Assembly (NCBI GenBank): GCA_017610225.1
Contig: JAFCCM010000037.1
Location: 1-18,361 of the forward strand
Length of the DNA stretch: 18,361 bases
Direction: 5' to 3'
Source: Candidatus Aenigmatarchaeota archaeon
GTDB taxonomy: Archaea > Aenigmatarchaeota > Aenigmatarchaeia > CG10238-14
In this document: piece after piece, positions 16,049 through 18,361 of the stretch
How the letters are laid out: the number at the start of each line of letters is the position of its first letter
How positions within the stretch are numbered: the first letter of the stretch is position 1
Program-made: the position numbers and the translations under genes
The notes under the pieces: generated by a model
Database searches by the model: none
What the model saw: only the letters and a program-made list of their open reading frames with translations
What the model was told of the DNA's origin: nothing

Positions 16049-17419
16049 TTATTTTTCCAATTCTATTAAAGGATCATTCTGTAAAATATCTTCGATTAAA
16101 TCTCTTTTAAAGATTTCAACCGTACCTCCACGGTGAAACGCGCGCATAATTGTCTGTGTGCCAGATTCTCCAAGAATTTGGGCAGAAATAATTCCTGCAT
16201 ATGGACTACGATGTTTCTCAAGAAGTTTTCCATAACAAACATGACATAACTTTGGACTTTCACAATAAATTGGAGTTCTTAATGAAATAACATCTCCAGG
16301 TTTATATTCTTTTGGATCAAATAATTCAACTTTTTTATTAACTAAAATATATCTTCCTTCTAATCTTGAAATCATATCTTTTGTTAATCTTAAGTTTAAA
16401 GTCTTTTTTGTTTTACAATCATGAAGTTGACTATCTATTTCAACACTATTTAAAACAAAAGCTAATTGTCGACTCATATATCCCGTGTCTGCTGTATTAA
16501 TTGTTCTATTAATTATTCCATTACGAGCCCCTACTGACGCCTTAAAGTATTCCTTATTAGTAAGTCCATCTGAAAAGGACCCTTTTATAGGAGCTAACAC
16601 ATTACCTGTAGGATCCGCTATTATACCCTTAGAAACGAGAATTTGAAAAGGTTGTGACCATCCCTTAGTAGATCCAGATTCTACCAAATCTCCTATTCCA
16701 GTATCTTTTAAATGTTTTTTCAATATTGTTAACATTTCTTTTAAAAGATCATCAGCTTCTTCAATTGAAGCTGTATCAAGTTTTTGTTTAAGTTTGATAA
16801 TACTATCTGGTATTTTTATATCATCAAGAGAAAAACTTGGAGCCATTATAGTTGAAAATTTAAATCCTAATTTTTCTAATTTTGAAAAAGTTTCATATGC
16901 AACATCTTTTCCATATTTCTCTGTTATAATAGGAATCATATTATTAATTATTTTTTTATTTACTTTTTTATCATAGAATGGAAAATCAGAAGGAAAACAA
17001 CTATTAAATAAAGCTTTACCTGATGTTGTTATTTTATTTCTATATTTTACTGGAATATAAGGATCAGTAATTTTATCTAAATCATCATCTGAAATAAAAA
17101 TTGGAGATTGAGTTCTTTTAATATTTTTTGTAATAATAAAAAGACCTGTGCACATTTCTTTAGATAATGAAAAAGTTATAGATTTAAAAGTCTTCACACC
17201 TTCTGCTTTCATTATCTTTTGTTGAATTTCTTGTTGTGCTTCATTTGTAAGTGGATGAAAAATAGCAACAGTATCTTGCAGAAAAACTCCATCACAACTT
17301 GAAAATGTGTAAAAATCCTCAACTGTCAAATCATATCCTACAGTCTTTTTCGGATCATATATTATTTCTAAATCTGATACTGGAATTAAATTAATATCTT
17401 CTTTAAATATCATTTTCAT
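16049..17419 (-). CDS. rpoC: RNA polymerase beta-prime, bridge-helix/trigger-loop fragment fused to a split-intein C-half
   Basis: A 456-residue protein. Residues 1-49 look like an intein C-terminal half. From Thr50 it is beta-prime: TVAIFHPLTNEAQ matches the residues right after NADFDGD in cellular enzymes (MAVHVPLTLEAQ), GKALFNSCFP the secondary-channel region, and IKGSFSDGLTNKEYF plus GARNGII...TADTGYMSRQL the bridge helix (279-320). Cys335, Cys386, Cys392 and Cys395 (DCKT, YCESPKLCHVCYG) form the second zinc site. ISAQILGESGTQTIMRAFH is the trigger loop with catalytic His429. It ends ~27 residues later. NADFDGD, the clamp and all upstream parts are absent and must be encoded beyond the right edge. 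The ATG at 17419 has AAGGA at ideal spacing and follows a broken homing endonuclease by 17 bases. Confidence 0.93.
   Translation of the reverse strand: MKMIFKEDINLIPVSDLEIIYDPKKTVGYDLTVEDFYTFSSCDGVFLQDTVAIFHPLTNEAQQEIQQKIMKAEGVKTFKSITFSLSKEMCTGLFIITKNIKRTQSPIFISDDDLDKITDPYIPVKYRNKITTSGKALFNSCFPSDFPFYDKKVNKKIINNMIPIITEKYGKDVAYETFSKLEKLGFKFSTIMAPSFSLDDIKIPDSIIKLKQKLDTASIEEADDLLKEMLTILKKHLKDTGIGDLVESGSTKGWSQPFQILVSKGIIADPTGNVLAPIKGSFSDGLTNKEYFKASVGARNGIINRTINTADTGYMSRQLAFVLNSVEIDSQLHDCKTKKTLNLRLTKDMISRLEGRYILVNKKVELFDPKEYKPGDVISLRTPIYCESPKLCHVCYGKLLEKHRSPYAGIISAQILGESGTQTIMRAFHRGGTVEIFKRDLIEDILQNDPLIELEK
17273..17419 (-). other. Split-intein C-terminal half (Int-C), predicted junction Asp49|Thr50
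   Basis: Residues 1-49 of the beta-prime fragment have no counterpart in RNA polymerase but end with the two C-terminal intein blocks: GYDLTVEDFYTF (block F pattern, YDLTVED..nF) and DGVFLQD followed by Thr (block G pattern NGilvHN|C/S/T). The length (~49) and free start codon are typical of Int-C halves. The penultimate His is Gln and the terminal Asn is Asp. Both are atypical, though Asp- and Gln-ending inteins are known. The +1 Thr is an acceptable nucleophile. Confidence 0.82.
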
Positions 17420-17436
17420 TTATATCCTTAATCTAG

Positions 17437-18361
17437 TCAATTATTTATAATTGATAATTTTAAACTCCCGCAATCCCAAATTCTTGTAAAACCTTCTTTT
17501 TGTCTTAAAACCCATTCAGGGATATCTTTTGGTTCATCTATTCGTTTTCTTAAATTAAATCTATGAATTCTTTTTAACCCCTTCAAATACCAATAGTTAG
17601 ATTGAGTAATATGTTCAAGATTAAACCCTAATTGATAATAGAGATTTCCTGTTGACCACCTTCTATCTGCATATGAAAAAATTTCTTTCCATTCATAATT
17701 TTTCTTGAAATGACTTAATAATTTTCCGGCAATTCCTGGAATATGATAATTAGAGTTTGAACAAAATCTATTTAGTTCCCAAATTCCTTCAATTGATTTA
17801 CTTCCTTTAGAAATATTTCCCACACTAAAAGTCATAACTGAAACAAGTTTATCTTTAAAAAATGCTCCAAGCTTAATTTTAGAAGAATCTTTTCCTTGTA
17901 TATGGAATTCTTCTAAAAATTCATTTTTAACTTTAGGTTCTATTTCTTTAATTATACATTTTCTTGCATGAATTCTTTTCGTAGAATTATTCATATTTAA
18001 AATTTGTTTAAGTCTTGATTTAACTATTTCTTTTTTAAAAGTCCATTCATCTTCGAATATTTGAATTAATTTAATTTCTTTTTCTTTACATAAATTCGTT
18101 TTTTGAAGATGATTATTTTCAGGATCATTTGATCTTAATTCTGAATGCCAATATAATCTTATTGTATTCAATTGCAATTTTCTTTTCTGGAATATAAATA
18201 TCTATTTCTAAAAAATAATTAGTTTTAGGATTTTTAATTAAATTTCTACAATTATGTTCAACTTTATCTTCTCCAATTAGATCACAAATAAATTTGTATA
18301 TCTCTTTTTCAGCTAAAGATGTTCCATCATTCCTTGGATAACATTTTGGACATAAATATCC
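17437..18361 (-). pseudogene. Frameshifted Vsr-like homing endonuclease in the gap of the fractured beta-prime gene (partial)
   Basis: This is the 3' part of a close paralogue of the 7151-8971 protein, starting in the zinc ribbon (GYLCPKCYPR) at the right edge. DGTSLAEKEIYKF and EIDIYIPEKKIAIEYN are read in one frame. A one-base insertion at about 18158-18160 (AATCTTATT against AATCCATT in the paralogue) breaks the active-site NGLYWHSE motif, and everything after LYWHSE continues in another frame to TAA at 17437. That downstream frame has no ATG at its head, so I do not treat it as a separate gene. The GNAT-like C-terminal module (SVMTFSVGN, WELNRFC, ADRRWSTGNLYYQLGF) is otherwise well kept, so the lesion is recent or a sequencing error. 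Confidence 0.85.

Noticed and set aside
17437..18177. A separate shorter endonuclease gene starting at TTG
   Set aside because: Homology to the intact paralogue continues upstream in another frame. The frame begins only because of a one-base insertion, so it is a frameshifted gene.

Overview
The window is a dense, very AT-rich stretch of 18.4 kb in which every credible gene lies on the minus strand. Genes are spaced by 0-20 bases, often overlap by ATGA, and mostly carry AAAGGA/AAGGAG-type ribosome binding sites. A near full-length multisubunit RNA polymerase beta subunit, a beta-prime subunit in pieces, a T4 gp32/SSB-like protein and many free-standing homing endonucleases point to a large (jumbo-type) bacteriophage that encodes its own RNA polymerase. 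The host cannot be read from the window. The Shine-Dalgarno sites indicate a bacterial translation system.

In transcription order (right to left), the right half is an RNA polymerase cluster riddled with homing endonucleases. It starts with a frameshifted Vsr-like homing endonuclease (18361-17437). Next is a beta-prime fragment (17419-16049) whose first ~49 residues look like the C-terminal half of a split intein, joined exactly where the catalytic NADFDGD motif should sit. Then come a decayed HNH gene (16046-15294), a second HNH-tail remnant, the C-terminal beta-prime piece (15210-14521), an HNH endonuclease with five tandem Cys-rich modules (14520-13120), beta itself (13123-9035), and an intact 606-residue Vsr-like endonuclease (8971-7151).

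The left half holds two or three unrecognised small genes (7137-6278 and 6040-5876), an intergenic zone with a two-codon minigene candidate and a 17-bp inverted repeat, an unknown Cys-rich protein (5709-5140), a probable single-stranded-DNA-binding protein (5122-4175) followed by a strong hairpin, and another HNH endonuclease (4101-3247). These are followed by a tightly coupled MoxR-type AAA ATPase / thioredoxin / metallopeptidase-VWA trio (3223-397). Last is the start of a protein made of 23-residue tandem repeats (383-1), which runs off the left edge.

The central observation is a probable fractured rpoC gene. The beta-prime N-terminal part, expected beyond the right edge, would end in NADFDGD plus an N-intein half. 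A Vsr-type homing endonuclease sits in the break, and this window carries the C-intein half fused to the bridge-helix/trigger-loop part of beta-prime. A second, intein-less break in beta-prime falls just after the trigger loop and is occupied by a dead HNH gene. A working enzyme would therefore need trans-splicing of one junction and non-covalent assembly at the other.
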